Below, in pieces: positions 1-7,389 of a stretch of 34,880 nucleotides of DNA (the first letter of the stretch is position 1; each line of letters opens with the position of its first letter). The notes beneath the pieces are model-generated. The model had not been told where the DNA came from. It was given only the letters and a program-made list of their open reading frames with translations, and ran no database searches. Location: contig DDIU01000008.1 of assembly GCA_002338655.1 (NCBI GenBank), positions 1-34,880 of the forward strand, read 5' to 3'. This stretch comes from Flammeovirgaceae bacterium UBA1842. GTDB taxonomy: Bacteria > Bacteroidota > Bacteroidia > Cytophagales > Cyclobacteriaceae. Made by a program: the position numbers and the translations under genes.

Positions 1-86
1 CTCAACATGGCACCAAACATTCGCTGAATATTTCGGTAAGCCTTGGGGTTGTTGTCTGGGATTTCTATTCAAAACTTAAGCGCTAA
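1..86 (+). CDS. SpoU/TrmH-family RNA methyltransferase, C-terminal fragment
   Basis: The gene is cut by the left window edge. Only the third frame gives a sensible peptide, ending at a TAA at 84-86. It contains HGTKHSLNISVSLGVVVWD, which resembles the C-terminal motif of SpoU (SPOUT) 2'-O-ribose methyltransferases: a G-T/S-K-x-SLN-x-S-V-S segment that forms part of the knotted SAM-binding site, followed by a short amphipathic helix. The family methylates tRNA or rRNA ribose; the exact target cannot be told from 27 codons. The second frame is also open but encodes nothing recognisable. The downstream space is occupied by palindromic repeats, and the next gene is convergent. Family assignment is from motif memory and fairly safe; the specific member is unknown. 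Confidence 0.6.
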   Translation, partial: QHGTKHSLNISVSLGVVVWDFYSKLKR

Positions 87-93
87 AACTCTA

Positions 94-311
94 TACTCTA
101 TTCGACATTTGTAATGTCGAATTTTTATCATAGGATTTATAATCCGACATTGTGAAAGTCCCAAATATCTAATTCAACATTGATTGAAGAGACCGAATAA
201 TTGGTTGAAATCCTAAGTGATCCGTTTTTCTGCCAATTTTGTATATGGATAAGAACGGATTGCATATCCTATGAGTGTAACTTCAGGACTACAAATCCAG
301 AAGAGGTTAAA
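94..311. repeat. Composite palindromic repeat, copy 1 (REP/MITE-like)
   Basis: The copy starts with a perfect hairpin at 101-121: TTCGACATT, TGT loop, AATGTCGAA. A second small palindrome, GGATTTATAATCC, lies at 133-145. A distal box at 281-303 is an imperfect palindrome with arms CTTC and GAAG. The two ends match copy 3 (2337-2489) in the same order and orientation. The central 155-260 part is diverged. No coding potential is seen. It looks like a non-autonomous dispersed repeat. Confidence 0.7.
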
Positions 312-328
312 TCCTTTACCCTTTCGAC

Positions 329-385
329 TTACTCTATTCGACATTTGTAATGTCAAATTGTTATCATAGGATTTATAATCCGCCT
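329..385. repeat. Composite palindromic repeat, copy 2 (first box only)
   Basis: This repeats the left box of copy 1 almost exactly: TTCGACATT-TGT-AATGTC, then GGATTTATAATCC at 369-381. One arm base has changed (AATGTCAAA instead of AATGTCGAA). It lies 14 bp beyond the stop of the minus-strand M48 protease gene, so the hairpin would sit in that transcript's 3' end. The distal box is absent. Confidence 0.7.
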
Positions 386-398
386 TGAAGAGTAGGCG

Positions 399-1184
399 TT
401 AAAGGTGTTCTTTTACTTTAGACCAGTCTATACCAATACTTACTTCCTTAAAGTCATCAGCTAGTTTATACTCAATGGCATCCTGAATCCTTTCTTTGTT
501 GGCAGGATGCGTGGATATAAATTGAAGTTCTTGATCCAGCTCATTTTTTTCTCGCTTCATGCGTATGAAAAAGGTGGCCATGTGGTTCGGGTTAATTCCC
601 GATTTCTCTAAAAGTTGGTAGGCGAAATTATCGGCCTCCTTTTCCTGGCCTCTATCAAATTTCGTAGACATTACCATTTTAAAAACTTCACTTATCACGC
701 CCGGGTCACCACCTGTAGCAATCGCAAGTAGGACGGTCAAACCTAACTCTTTAACCAACCTCTTTTGTACATGTTGTTTTTCGTGATGCCCGATTTCATG
801 GGCCAATACTGCGGCTACTTCCTCTGGTGTTTCTGCAAATTTTATTAAACCAGATAAGATGTAGACATCTCCATTAAAGGTGGCAAAAGCATTTACTTCG
901 CTACTTTCAAGTAAACTAATGTTGTATTTATATTTTGGCGAATCAAGATGGCTTACAATCCGTTGAAAAATAAGGTCAATATCTGCAACTACCAAAGAGT
1001 CTTCTAGCTCTTCATATTTATTTTCTATTTGATCCCTCATTAAGTCGGCCAATTTGTCTTCGTTGCCAAATGTTAAATCAGTAGTTGAGTCTGTTTTAAA
1101 TGAAGACACAGGCCAATAAGTAAAAGCGATCCAAATTCCTCCAAAAACTAAAAGGAGGATAGCCAAGTCCCTTAACGTTTTCAT
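399..1184 (-). CDS. M48 family membrane-anchored metalloprotease
   Basis: A zinc-dependent endopeptidase of peptidase family M48 (HtpX/Oma1/BepA-like). Residues 5-24 form a hydrophobic segment that should act as an uncleaved anchor or signal, placing the catalytic domain outside the cytoplasm. The zinc site is HEIGHH, with His129, Glu130 and His133; the third ligand is the Glu of the EKEAD segment near residue 181. A terminal THPANKER motif is typical of M48. At 261 residues it is close to the size of short M48B/C proteins without a TPR tail. It is the last gene of a three-gene minus-strand operon and overlaps the upstream gene by 4 bp. A quality-control role for envelope proteins is known for relatives; the substrate here is unknown. 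The hairpin of repeat copy 2 follows the stop. Confidence 0.93.
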   Translation of the reverse strand: MKTLRDLAILLLVFGGIWIAFTYWPVSSFKTDSTTDLTFGNEDKLADLMRDQIENKYEELEDSLVVADIDLIFQRIVSHLDSPKYKYNISLLESSEVNAFATFNGDVYILSGLIKFAETPEEVAAVLAHEIGHHEKQHVQKRLVKELGLTVLLAIATGGDPGVISEVFKMVMSTKFDRGQEKEADNFAYQLLEKSGINPNHMATFFIRMKREKNELDQELQFISTHPANKERIQDAIEYKLADDFKEVSIGIDWSKVKEHL

Positions 1185-1660
1185 TTCGGAGGTAAATTTT
1201 GAGCTTTTTCAGTAGATTCTTCACGCACCCGATAGGCATATTCATAGGAGATCCTACCAAAGAATATCAAATAATACATTCTTCCTTTTCTTGCCTGTAC
1301 TGCTGCGATGATGCTGAAAATAAAATATATCAAATTGGCAGCAGCTGCCATAATCAGATAACCTTTGAAAGCATCAGAAAACTCCCAATGGAAAAAGAAT
1401 ATCCTAACCGCCCAAAATACACCCCCAGCATTTATTAAACTCGTAGGCAATTGGCTTAAGAGTGATTGCAAGGCGTGAAAATGTACAAACCGGCTTTTCT
1501 TTTTATTTACAAAAAAGTAGATGATAGCTGCTATCAAGTTAATAATCGGCAAAGGAAGCCCTGCCCCAATAGATGCGAACATCATAAGGTAGGCTCCCAT
1601 TGCGTCTTCTCTTTCTCTAACCGGAATTTCTTCCGGCTGTGGCAATGGATGATAGTTCAT
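1181..1660 (-). CDS. DUF4870-like small membrane protein
   Basis: A 159-residue integral membrane protein with about four hydrophobic segments (roughly residues 23-50, 68-90, 98-122 and a weaker one at 127-135). The N-terminus is acidic and proline-rich. The segment with basic KKKSR followed by FVHFHALQSLL resembles the conserved basic-F-x-x-x-H/Q-A-x-Q-S region of DUF4870/Tic20-like membrane proteins. Function is not established for these families in Bacteroidota. The stop overlaps the start of the M48 protease gene by 4 bp, and the DUF4389-like gene ends 2 bp upstream, so the three are almost certainly co-transcribed and may act together at the membrane. Family assignment is moderate. Confidence 0.75.
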   Translation of the reverse strand: MNYHPLPQPEEIPVREREDAMGAYLMMFASIGAGLPLPIINLIAAIIYFFVNKKKSRFVHFHALQSLLSQLPTSLINAGGVFWAVRIFFFHWEFSDAFKGYLIMAAAANLIYFIFSIIAAVQARKGRMYYLIFFGRISYEYAYRVREESTEKAQNLPPK

Positions 1661-1662
1661 AT

Positions 1663-2247
1663 TTATGGTTTACCGCTAAATGGAGGATATTCGTCTGTCA
1701 TAAATGACCAATATAAATTAACTCGCGTTGCCCATCGAAATGTTCCTACATTAAACTCATGCCAGCTTGCTGGATATTCACCAGTAAATAAAACAGCCCA
1801 CCACGCTAAGAACATCAGTATAAAGGACCATAGCATTCTAAAATATAGAATGAACCCATGAGGAATAAGAATATAAAAGAACCCAAAGAATAGTCTCAGA
1901 AGTAAAGTACCCCTACTTAATGTTTCAGGATATTCTACATCGAAAGTGATTCCTTCAAGTTCGGAATCCAACCCAAATGGCGGATATCCATCACAAAGAT
2001 TATAGGTAACGGCATTCAGTCTCCATTGCCAGCGCAATAACTTTACTTGATATTCAAAAAAACTTTGCGGGTAACGGGCGGTAAACAGTACTACCCACCA
2101 AGAGATAAAACTTAGAATAGCCCCCCAGATGGCTAGGAATAGCAATATGAAAGTGTGTGGTATTACAATGTATAGCCATCCGAATAAGGTTCTTAAAATA
2201 AGCTCCCCTCTCGAAAAGGTTTCTTGCCTCTTAATGTCAAAAGTCAT
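1663..2247 (-). CDS. DUF4389-like membrane protein with internal duplication
   Basis: A 194-residue protein made of two homologous halves, about residues 1-95 and 100-194. Each half begins TFD-(I/V), then S-R-G followed by L-R-(T/L)-(L/F)-F-G, has one or two hydrophobic helices ending in WWxVLFT, and closes with the aromatic tail Y/DEYPPF or DGYPPF. This is the organisation of DUF4389 proteins, which are small membrane proteins of unknown function and usually carry tandem units. It is the first gene of the cassette with the DUF4870-like and M48 genes, and repeat copy 3 lies about 90 bp upstream of its start. The domain call comes from the repeated WWxxLFTGxYP pattern; no biochemical role can be given. 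Confidence 0.8.
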   Translation of the reverse strand: MTFDIKRQETFSRGELILRTLFGWLYIVIPHTFILLFLAIWGAILSFISWWVVLFTARYPQSFFEYQVKLLRWQWRLNAVTYNLCDGYPPFGLDSELEGITFDVEYPETLSRGTLLLRLFFGFFYILIPHGFILYFRMLWSFILMFLAWWAVLFTGEYPASWHEFNVGTFRWATRVNLYWSFMTDEYPPFSGKP

Positions 2248-2336
2248 AATGGTTTAGGTTTGGTTAGAACCAACAATTAAGAAAGAATTGTATAAATAGA
2301 CAAACAATTCATTACAATAATATAAAAATAGAACTA

Positions 2337-2489
2337 TTACTCTATACGACATTTTTAATGTCGAATTGTTACCGTAGGATTTATAATCCGACTTTATGAG
2401 GTCGAAATCTTAACGAGTATTAAAATATTCTAAAGGCAATATCGGATTGCAAATCACACGGGTTATCTTCAGGACTACAAATCCAGAAG
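2337..2489. repeat. Composite palindromic repeat, copy 3
   Basis: The left box has the hairpin CGACATT-TTT-AATGTCG at 2347-2363 and GGATTTATAATCC at 2377-2389. The distal box at 2467-2489 is identical over 23 bp to 281-303 in copy 1 and is preceded by the related CGGATTGCA. It fills the space between the DUF4389-like gene and the end of the LytTR regulator gene. The distal imperfect palindrome begins 16 bp past the regulator's stop, so it may also shape that mRNA's 3' end. Confidence 0.72.
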
Positions 2490-2504
2490 GGATAGAGATT
2501 AAAT

Positions 2505-3248
2505 TTAAAATTTCAGCTTCACCCTCAACTCATTGTACCCACTTCGGCTCACGGCAATTTTTTCGCCTGTTTTTAATATGGCCAGATAGGAATCCTTTGA
2601 ATAGGCTTCCAGTTTATCAATCTGGTCGATGGCAGCAATAAACGATCGGTGTACCCGTACAAATTTGTCTGCAGGCAAATGATCGGTCAGGTATTTCATA
2701 GTAAATTGCTTCAGATATTTTTTGCCGTTAGTATGTACCGCAACGTAGTCATCTTGTGCTTCAAAATAGTTGATCTCATCCACACTAATGATCAAAATCT
2801 TAGCCCCATTTTTAATAACTATCCTGTCAAGTGACTCACTAGTCACTTTATGGTTTATGACCTGCTCAATTACCTGAGCATCCGTTTTTTGATTGTTTAT
2901 TTTTACCAGTGCCTTTTCTATTGCTTCATCAAACCTTGCTTTTGCATAAGGTTTTAAAAGATAATCCGCAGCACTCTGCTCAAAGGCTTTTATGGCAAAT
3001 TGATCAAAAGCTGTACTGAATATGATCACGGGCTTTTCATCAATCAGCTCCAGCATTTCAAAACCAGTCAATTTTGGCATCTGCACATCAAGAAAGATTA
3101 ATTGTGGCTGATGTTCAGCGATGGCTTTTACCCCTTCAAAGCCATTGGCACATTGTGCCACCAATTCTATCTGTTGATGGCTTTGCAGAAATTTTACGAT
3201 AATATCCCGGGCTAATTTCTCATCGTCTATCACAATGGCTTTAATCAT
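2505..3248 (-). CDS. LytTR-family response regulator
   Basis: A 247-residue two-component response regulator. The receiver domain covers residues 1-120, with acidic pocket Asp8/Asp9, phosphoacceptor Asp54 in FLDVQMP, the switch Thr/Ser near STAFD and Lys in LLKPY. The LytTR DNA-binding domain covers about 140-245, with typical phrases NYFEAQDDYVAVHT and FVRVHRSFI. Its ATG overlaps the last 4 bp of the histidine kinase gene, so the pair is translationally coupled. Targets of LytTR regulators are usually imperfect direct repeats upstream of surface or polysaccharide genes; no target site is evident here. The assignment is secure; the regulon is unknown. Confidence 0.95.
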   Translation of the reverse strand: MIKAIVIDDEKLARDIIVKFLQSHQQIELVAQCANGFEGVKAIAEHQPQLIFLDVQMPKLTGFEMLELIDEKPVIIFSTAFDQFAIKAFEQSAADYLLKPYAKARFDEAIEKALVKINNQKTDAQVIEQVINHKVTSESLDRIVIKNGAKILIISVDEINYFEAQDDYVAVHTNGKKYLKQFTMKYLTDHLPADKFVRVHRSFIAAIDQIDKLEAYSKDSYLAILKTGEKIAVSRSGYNELRVKLKF

Positions 3249-4291
3249 ACTGTCTTTTGTGGAATTTGTAAATGAATGGTAAAAGTATACTTGTCTTTTT
3301 CTATAGTAACTAAATCGGGCGCCCCAAATAACAGCTCCAGTCTGTTTCTAACATTTTTCAACCCTATGCCTTTTCCTTTTTGCGGAGCTGAAGTAGAATC
3401 ATAATTATTCGATATGGCCAAATACAGATTTTCATCATCACAAGAACAGGTGGTTTTAATGGCCACATCCTCCAATTGCTCATACACTCCATATTTAATC
3501 GCATTTTCATACAATGGCTGTAGAAGCATAGCAGGTAATTGTTTTTTTAAGCAAGCATTATTTATATCAGCAGAAAGGCTCAACCTATCGCCAAATCGTA
3601 CACGTTCAATATCAAGATACAAATTCATTTGTTTTAACTCCTCTTCCACAGTATGTAATTCCGCATTTGACCTTCCCAAAGAAAGCCTTAAAAAATCGGA
3701 AAGCTTGATTACCATTTCATGGGCAAGGTCCGGATTGGTTAAAGTTAGAGAACTTACAGAGTTGAGACTATTGAATATAAAATGTGGGTTGAGTTGTGAT
3801 TTTAGCATCTCCAACTCCGCATTCTTTAACAGATTTTGAAGCTGCAATTCATCTTGTTCTTTTTCTTTCAAATTATGGGTATACTCAAGTAAGTAATAAA
3901 TCATTACGATCATCGCCATAAAAAAGGAGCCTAAGAATATCCGCCACGGCAGTGCGGCATTGAGAAATATCTTATGCTCCTCCACTACTGAAAATTGCAT
4001 TACAGCCGAGTGGCTGGCATAGGTAAGTAAAGCCACGCCAATAATTATCACCATGGATTGATTGAAAATGGTATTGGTCAGTCCCTGATTACTCGGAGAG
4101 ATGTATTGAACAATAAACCAGTAGCTCATTCCAAAACCCATCATGGGTAGGTTAAAAATCAGGCTATCCGATATAGCCAAAGACCAAGAGAATCCAAACT
4201 GGTAGTTATAAACAAATGCATGGGCCGCTATAATAACAGCCCATGCAATTGAATAAAATATGAAAGATCTGCCTAAAAATGGGTGGCGCAT
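3245..4291 (-). CDS. LytS/YehU-type sensor histidine kinase
   Basis: A 348-residue membrane kinase of the His_kinase (PF06580) class. The N-terminal 1-135 region has four hydrophobic helices, followed by a short coiled linker (about 138-165). The phosphoaccepting His170 lies in the diagnostic LNPHFIFNSLN box. The HATPase domain has an N-box (PLYENAIKYG) and a G-box (GKGIGLKNVRNRL). There is no separate extracellular sensing domain, so the signal is probably perceived in the membrane or supplied by the LiaF-like partner encoded just upstream. The ATG abuts the LiaF-like stop, and the stop overlaps the regulator gene, giving a tight three-gene signalling operon. Confidence 0.95.
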   Translation of the reverse strand: MRHPFLGRSFIFYSIAWAVIIAAHAFVYNYQFGFSWSLAISDSLIFNLPMMGFGMSYWFIVQYISPSNQGLTNTIFNQSMVIIIGVALLTYASHSAVMQFSVVEEHKIFLNAALPWRIFLGSFFMAMIVMIYYLLEYTHNLKEKEQDELQLQNLLKNAELEMLKSQLNPHFIFNSLNSVSSLTLTNPDLAHEMVIKLSDFLRLSLGRSNAELHTVEEELKQMNLYLDIERVRFGDRLSLSADINNACLKKQLPAMLLQPLYENAIKYGVYEQLEDVAIKTTCSCDDENLYLAISNNYDSTSAPQKGKGIGLKNVRNRLELLFGAPDLVTIEKDKYTFTIHLQIPQKTV

Positions 4292-5008
4292 TTATTTCTT
4301 GTGTTTGATATCCCCGCCCCCAAACATAACAAACCCCTTGACCGTGAGCACTTTATTTGGGTGAGGTACCACTTTTACGGTTGAGTTGCGTTTGTCACTA
4401 AAGCCCCCTAGTATGGAGAACACCTCTACTTTAACTGTCCAATCGGGTGGTACTATTATGGATGTTCCACCGAACAAGGCCAATACGTCAAGTACATTAT
4501 TGCCTTCGGCTAAGTTGGCATTTCGTAAATCAATGGTTGACCCTCCCATAACTGCGGATATTTTACCACCTTTAAAATTTTGTGAATCCACTACAATTTC
4601 GCGACCACCGAAAATTGCAAAGTCATCCATGTAATCTACATCATTTTTTTTTTCTTCATCAAGGGATTCCCTATTTTGGCGGCTTCTACGAAATATCAGC
4701 GATCCACCAATAACTATGAAGACCATAGGCCAGATCAGGTGCCAAACGTCCCTCATCCTGAAATAATAGAAATCCTGCAAAAGGTTTAAGGAGCCTATTA
4801 CGATAAGGATAATTCCAAACTCAGGTTTTCTTTTAGCAACAATTAGATAGGTACCTATTACAATTAACAGTGTCTTCCATGAGATCAGGTACTCAGGAAT
4901 GTAATAGGGTATTATATTCAAATTGTCGAGTAGCAAGACTCCACCGATAACAACAAAGATGAGGCCTAGCCAAAATCTTCGGTCTTGTATATTATTTTCT
5001 TTTCCCAT
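4292..5008 (-). CDS. LiaF-like membrane protein (N-terminal TM bundle, C-terminal beta domain)
   Basis: A 238-residue protein. Four short hydrophobic segments (about residues 12-30, 38-57, 63-80 and 88-106) with repeated F-V-I-G-G and L-I-V-I-G motifs match the LiaF transmembrane / DUF5668 domain. The C-terminal half (130-238) is a glycine-rich beta domain with repeated xFGGx and MGGSTIDLR turns, as in the cell-wall-active antibiotic response proteins (LiaF C-terminal). In Firmicutes LiaF inhibits the LiaS kinase; here the kinase is LytS-type, so a similar inhibitory or sensory role is only an inference from adjacency. It is the first gene of the operon, with a leader of unknown promoter at 5009-5100. 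Confidence 0.85.
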   Translation of the reverse strand: MGKENNIQDRRFWLGLIFVVIGGVLLLDNLNIIPYYIPEYLISWKTLLIVIGTYLIVAKRKPEFGIILIVIGSLNLLQDFYYFRMRDVWHLIWPMVFIVIGGSLIFRRSRQNRESLDEEKKNDVDYMDDFAIFGGREIVVDSQNFKGGKISAVMGGSTIDLRNANLAEGNNVLDVLALFGGTSIIVPPDWTVKVEVFSILGGFSDKRNSTVKVVPHPNKVLTVKGFVMFGGGDIKHKK

Positions 5009-5144
5009 TTTTTTGATGTTTTTGTATGTTCAATTTTACCACTAAAATATAGGTATTGTTTACACTTATCGGCCAATGGCGGATGAGCATCGGTCAATGC
5101 CGAATTTAAAACAGTAGAATATCCATGCCAACTGGATTATTTTT

Positions 5145-5152
5145 TAAATTTG
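5145..5152 (+). promoter_or_regulatory. Candidate Bacteroidota -7 box upstream of fumC
   Basis: TAAATTTG fits the TAnnTTTG consensus of the Bacteroidota primary sigma factor. No convincing TTTG-type -33 element is seen at the right distance. It would give a leader of roughly 60 nt containing the two CCTTCGACAG repeats. Confidence 0.4.
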
Positions 5153-5153
5153 A

Positions 5154-5192
5154 CCTTCGACAGGCTCAGGTTGACCCTTCGACAGACTCAGG
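5154..5192. repeat. Two direct copies of a short CCTTCGACAG-type repeat
   Basis: CCTTCGACAGGCTCAGG at 5154-5170 recurs with one change (CCTTCGACAGACTCAGG) at 5176-5192, a period of 22 bp. This motif is a familiar dispersed intergenic repeat in Bacteroidota genomes. It lies 25 bp upstream of the fumC start, so it would be in the leader if the 5145 promoter box is used. Confidence 0.65.
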
Positions 5193-5217
5193 CTATCATT
5201 AATGAAAATTATACATA

Positions 5218-6618
5218 ATGGATTATAGAATAGAAAAGGACACCATGGGCGAGGTAAAAGTACCTGCCGATAAATATTGGGGTGCACAGACCGAACGATC
5301 ACGTAACAATTTCAAAATAGGGCCGGCAGGCAGTATGCCTTTAGAGGTAATATATGGTTTTGCTTACTTAAAGAAAGCCGCAGCACATGCCAATCATGAA
5401 CTTGGTGTATTAAGTGTAGAAAAGCGCGATTTAATCTCTAAAGTATGTGACGAGATTCTGGAAGGAAAACTTGATGATCAGTTTCCTTTGGTGATCTGGC
5501 AAACAGGTTCTGGTACCCAATCCAATATGAACACCAATGAAGTGATTTCAAATCGTGCCCATGTTATCGCTGGCAACACACTAGGGCAAGGCAAAAGTGA
5601 CGTACACCCCAATGATGATGTCAACAAATCACAGTCTTCAAATGATACCTACCCAACAGGTATGCACATTGCCAGTTACAAGATGATTGTGGAAACGACC
5701 ATTCCGGGTGTTGAGAAACTCCGTGATACGTTGAAGAAAAAATCTGCTGAATTTATGTCAGTAGTGAAAATTGGACGTACACACTTAATGGATGCCACAC
5801 CGTTAACACTTGGTCAGGAGTTTTCTGGTTACGTTTCACAGCTTGATCATGGGCTAAAAGCTTTGAAAAACACTTTAGTCCACCTATCAGAACTTGCGTT
5901 AGGAGGAACTGCTGTTGGTACTGGTATTAACACCCCAAAAGGATATGACGTATTGGTGGCCAAAAAAATAGCTGAATTTACCAAGCTGCCATTTGTCACC
6001 GCTGAAAATAAGTTTGAGGCTTTAGCAGCTCACGATGCCATAGTCGAATCTCATGGTGCCTTGAAACAATTGGCTGTTTCCCTGAATAAAATTGCCAATG
6101 ATATCAGAATGTTGGCGTCTGGTCCCAGGTCAGGTATTGGTGAAATCAATATTCCTGAAAATGAACCGGGATCGTCAATCATGCCTGGAAAGGTAAACCC
6201 AACTCAATGTGAAGCCCTAACCATGGTATGTGCACAGGTAATTGGTAATGACGTGGCCATTTCTATCGGAGGCGCACAGGGACAATATGAACTCAATGTA
6301 TTTAAACCCATGTTGGCCAACAACATATTGCAATCGGCCAGATTAATAGGTGATGCTTGCGTTTCGTTCAATGACAATTGTGCTATTGGGATTACCCCCA
6401 ACCACAAAAACATTCAAGAACATGTGAACAACAGCTTGATGTTAGTGACCGCACTTAACACCCACATTGGTTACGAAAAAGCGGCAAAAATCGCCAAAAC
6501 GGCTCATCAAAATGGCACTACATTAAAGGAAGAAGCCATCAATTTGGGTTATTTAACAGTAGAAGAGTTTGATCAGTGGGTGCGACCTGAAGACATGGTA
6601 GGCAGCCTTAAATCATAG
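5218..6618 (+). CDS. fumC: Class II fumarate hydratase
   Basis: Reversible hydration of fumarate to L-malate in the TCA cycle, cytoplasmic homotetramer. The 466-residue length matches class II fumarases. Signature stretches are present in order: GSGTQSNMNTNEVI near residue 100, SSNDTYPT near 140, GRTHLMDATPLTLGQEF near 185 (catalytic His), and the mobile active-site loop GSSIMPGKVNPTQCE near 320. The FumC-type GTQSNMN and IMPGKVNPTQ signatures distinguish it from aspartase and argininosuccinate lyase. It starts with ATG at 5218 and is apparently monocistronic, with 63 bp before the next gene. The leader holds two short repeats. Confidence 0.97.
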   Translation: MDYRIEKDTMGEVKVPADKYWGAQTERSRNNFKIGPAGSMPLEVIYGFAYLKKAAAHANHELGVLSVEKRDLISKVCDEILEGKLDDQFPLVIWQTGSGTQSNMNTNEVISNRAHVIAGNTLGQGKSDVHPNDDVNKSQSSNDTYPTGMHIASYKMIVETTIPGVEKLRDTLKKKSAEFMSVVKIGRTHLMDATPLTLGQEFSGYVSQLDHGLKALKNTLVHLSELALGGTAVGTGINTPKGYDVLVAKKIAEFTKLPFVTAENKFEALAAHDAIVESHGALKQLAVSLNKIANDIRMLASGPRSGIGEINIPENEPGSSIMPGKVNPTQCEALTMVCAQVIGNDVAISIGGAQGQYELNVFKPMLANNILQSARLIGDACVSFNDNCAIGITPNHKNIQEHVNNSLMLVTALNTHIGYEKAAKIAKTAHQNGTTLKEEAINLGYLTVEEFDQWVRPEDMVGSLKS

Positions 6619-6681
6619 AAACTTTTATTTATTTGATTAAATTGACTATATTTTCAAAGTTTTAGACAAATACAACAGAGA

Positions 6682-7317
6682 ATGAAAAAAGTAACATTAA
6701 TATTTACAATGGTTTTGGTTGGCGCCTTTGCTTTTAACGCTTCTGCCCAAATGGATAAGAAGGAAAAAAAGGAGTGGAAAAAGAAAGCCAAAGAATATGC
6801 CAGAAACCCAGAACAGCTAAAGCAGCTTATTGATGATAGTCAGGCGCTTAAAAGTCAAGTTTCTAGCTTGAAAGCCGATAATACCAGCCTGCAATCCAAC
6901 CTGAGCGACAAAGATGCAAAGGTGAGTGAATTACAAGATGACATTGCCAAACTGCGAAGTGAATTATCTGCGGCAAAAGCTGCGGCCAGGGATAAGCCTA
7001 AACCAGTTGAAGCCAAAGGTGGTGAAAAAATGATTGATGGGGTTGTATTTAAAGTGCAAATAGGTGCCTTTAGAAATAAAGACCTTTCTAAGTATTTTGA
7101 TAATAATGAGAACTTTGGTGGAGAAAATGCCGATGGTACCCAAAAAATAACGTTGGGTCAATTCCGTGATTATTGGGAGGCTGATACCTTCAAAAAATAC
7201 CTTAGGGAAATGGGCGTTAAAGATGCCTGGATAGTGCCCTACAAAGACGGTACGCGGGTAGAAATTAAAGATGTCCTCGAAGGCGTGGTTACAGAAAAAC
7301 CTGCTGATTCAGAATAA
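6682..7317 (+). CDS. Secreted coiled-coil protein with SPOR-like C-terminal domain
   Basis: A 211-residue protein. Residues 1-22 are a Sec signal peptide ending in NASAQ. A lysine-rich segment (24-40) is followed by a heptad-rich coiled coil (about 45-100: LKSQVSSLKADNTSLQSNL and onward), a KPKPVEAKG linker, and a globular domain (115-205) beginning VFKVQIGAFRN. That phrase is the usual opening of SPOR/SPOR-like domains, which bind denuded peptidoglycan. The closing segment with FKKYLREMGVKDAWIVPYKDG is also SPOR-like. Periplasmic localisation and a cell-wall role are inferred. It lies between fumC and recJ and is followed by a good intrinsic terminator at 7343-7373. Confidence 0.8.
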   Translation: MKKVTLIFTMVLVGAFAFNASAQMDKKEKKEWKKKAKEYARNPEQLKQLIDDSQALKSQVSSLKADNTSLQSNLSDKDAKVSELQDDIAKLRSELSAAKAAARDKPKPVEAKGGEKMIDGVVFKVQIGAFRNKDLSKYFDNNENFGGENADGTQKITLGQFRDYWEADTFKKYLREMGVKDAWIVPYKDGTRVEIKDVLEGVVTEKPADSE

Positions 7318-7342
7318 GAAATTTAATACCTATAAAATTTGG

Positions 7343-7373
7343 AAAGCAGTACATTTGTGCTGCTTTTCTTTTT
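7343..7373 (+). terminator. Intrinsic terminator after the SPOR-like gene
   Basis: AAAGCAGTAC at 7343-7352 pairs with GTGCTGCTTT at 7357-7366 (ten pairs including one G-T) around an ATTT loop. A T-rich run follows (TCTTTTTTT). It separates the secreted protein gene from recJ. Confidence 0.8.
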
Positions 7374-7389
7374 TTAAGCTATTTTAAAA

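Noticed and set aside
2..79. Alternative plus-strand frame at the left edge (STWHQTFAEYFGKPWG)
   Set aside because: The third frame gives the recognisable SpoU/TrmH end; this one has no family resemblance.
3414..3839. 141-codon plus-strand open frame inside the histidine kinase gene
   Set aside because: Antisense shadow of a strongly recognised kinase; no independent motif.
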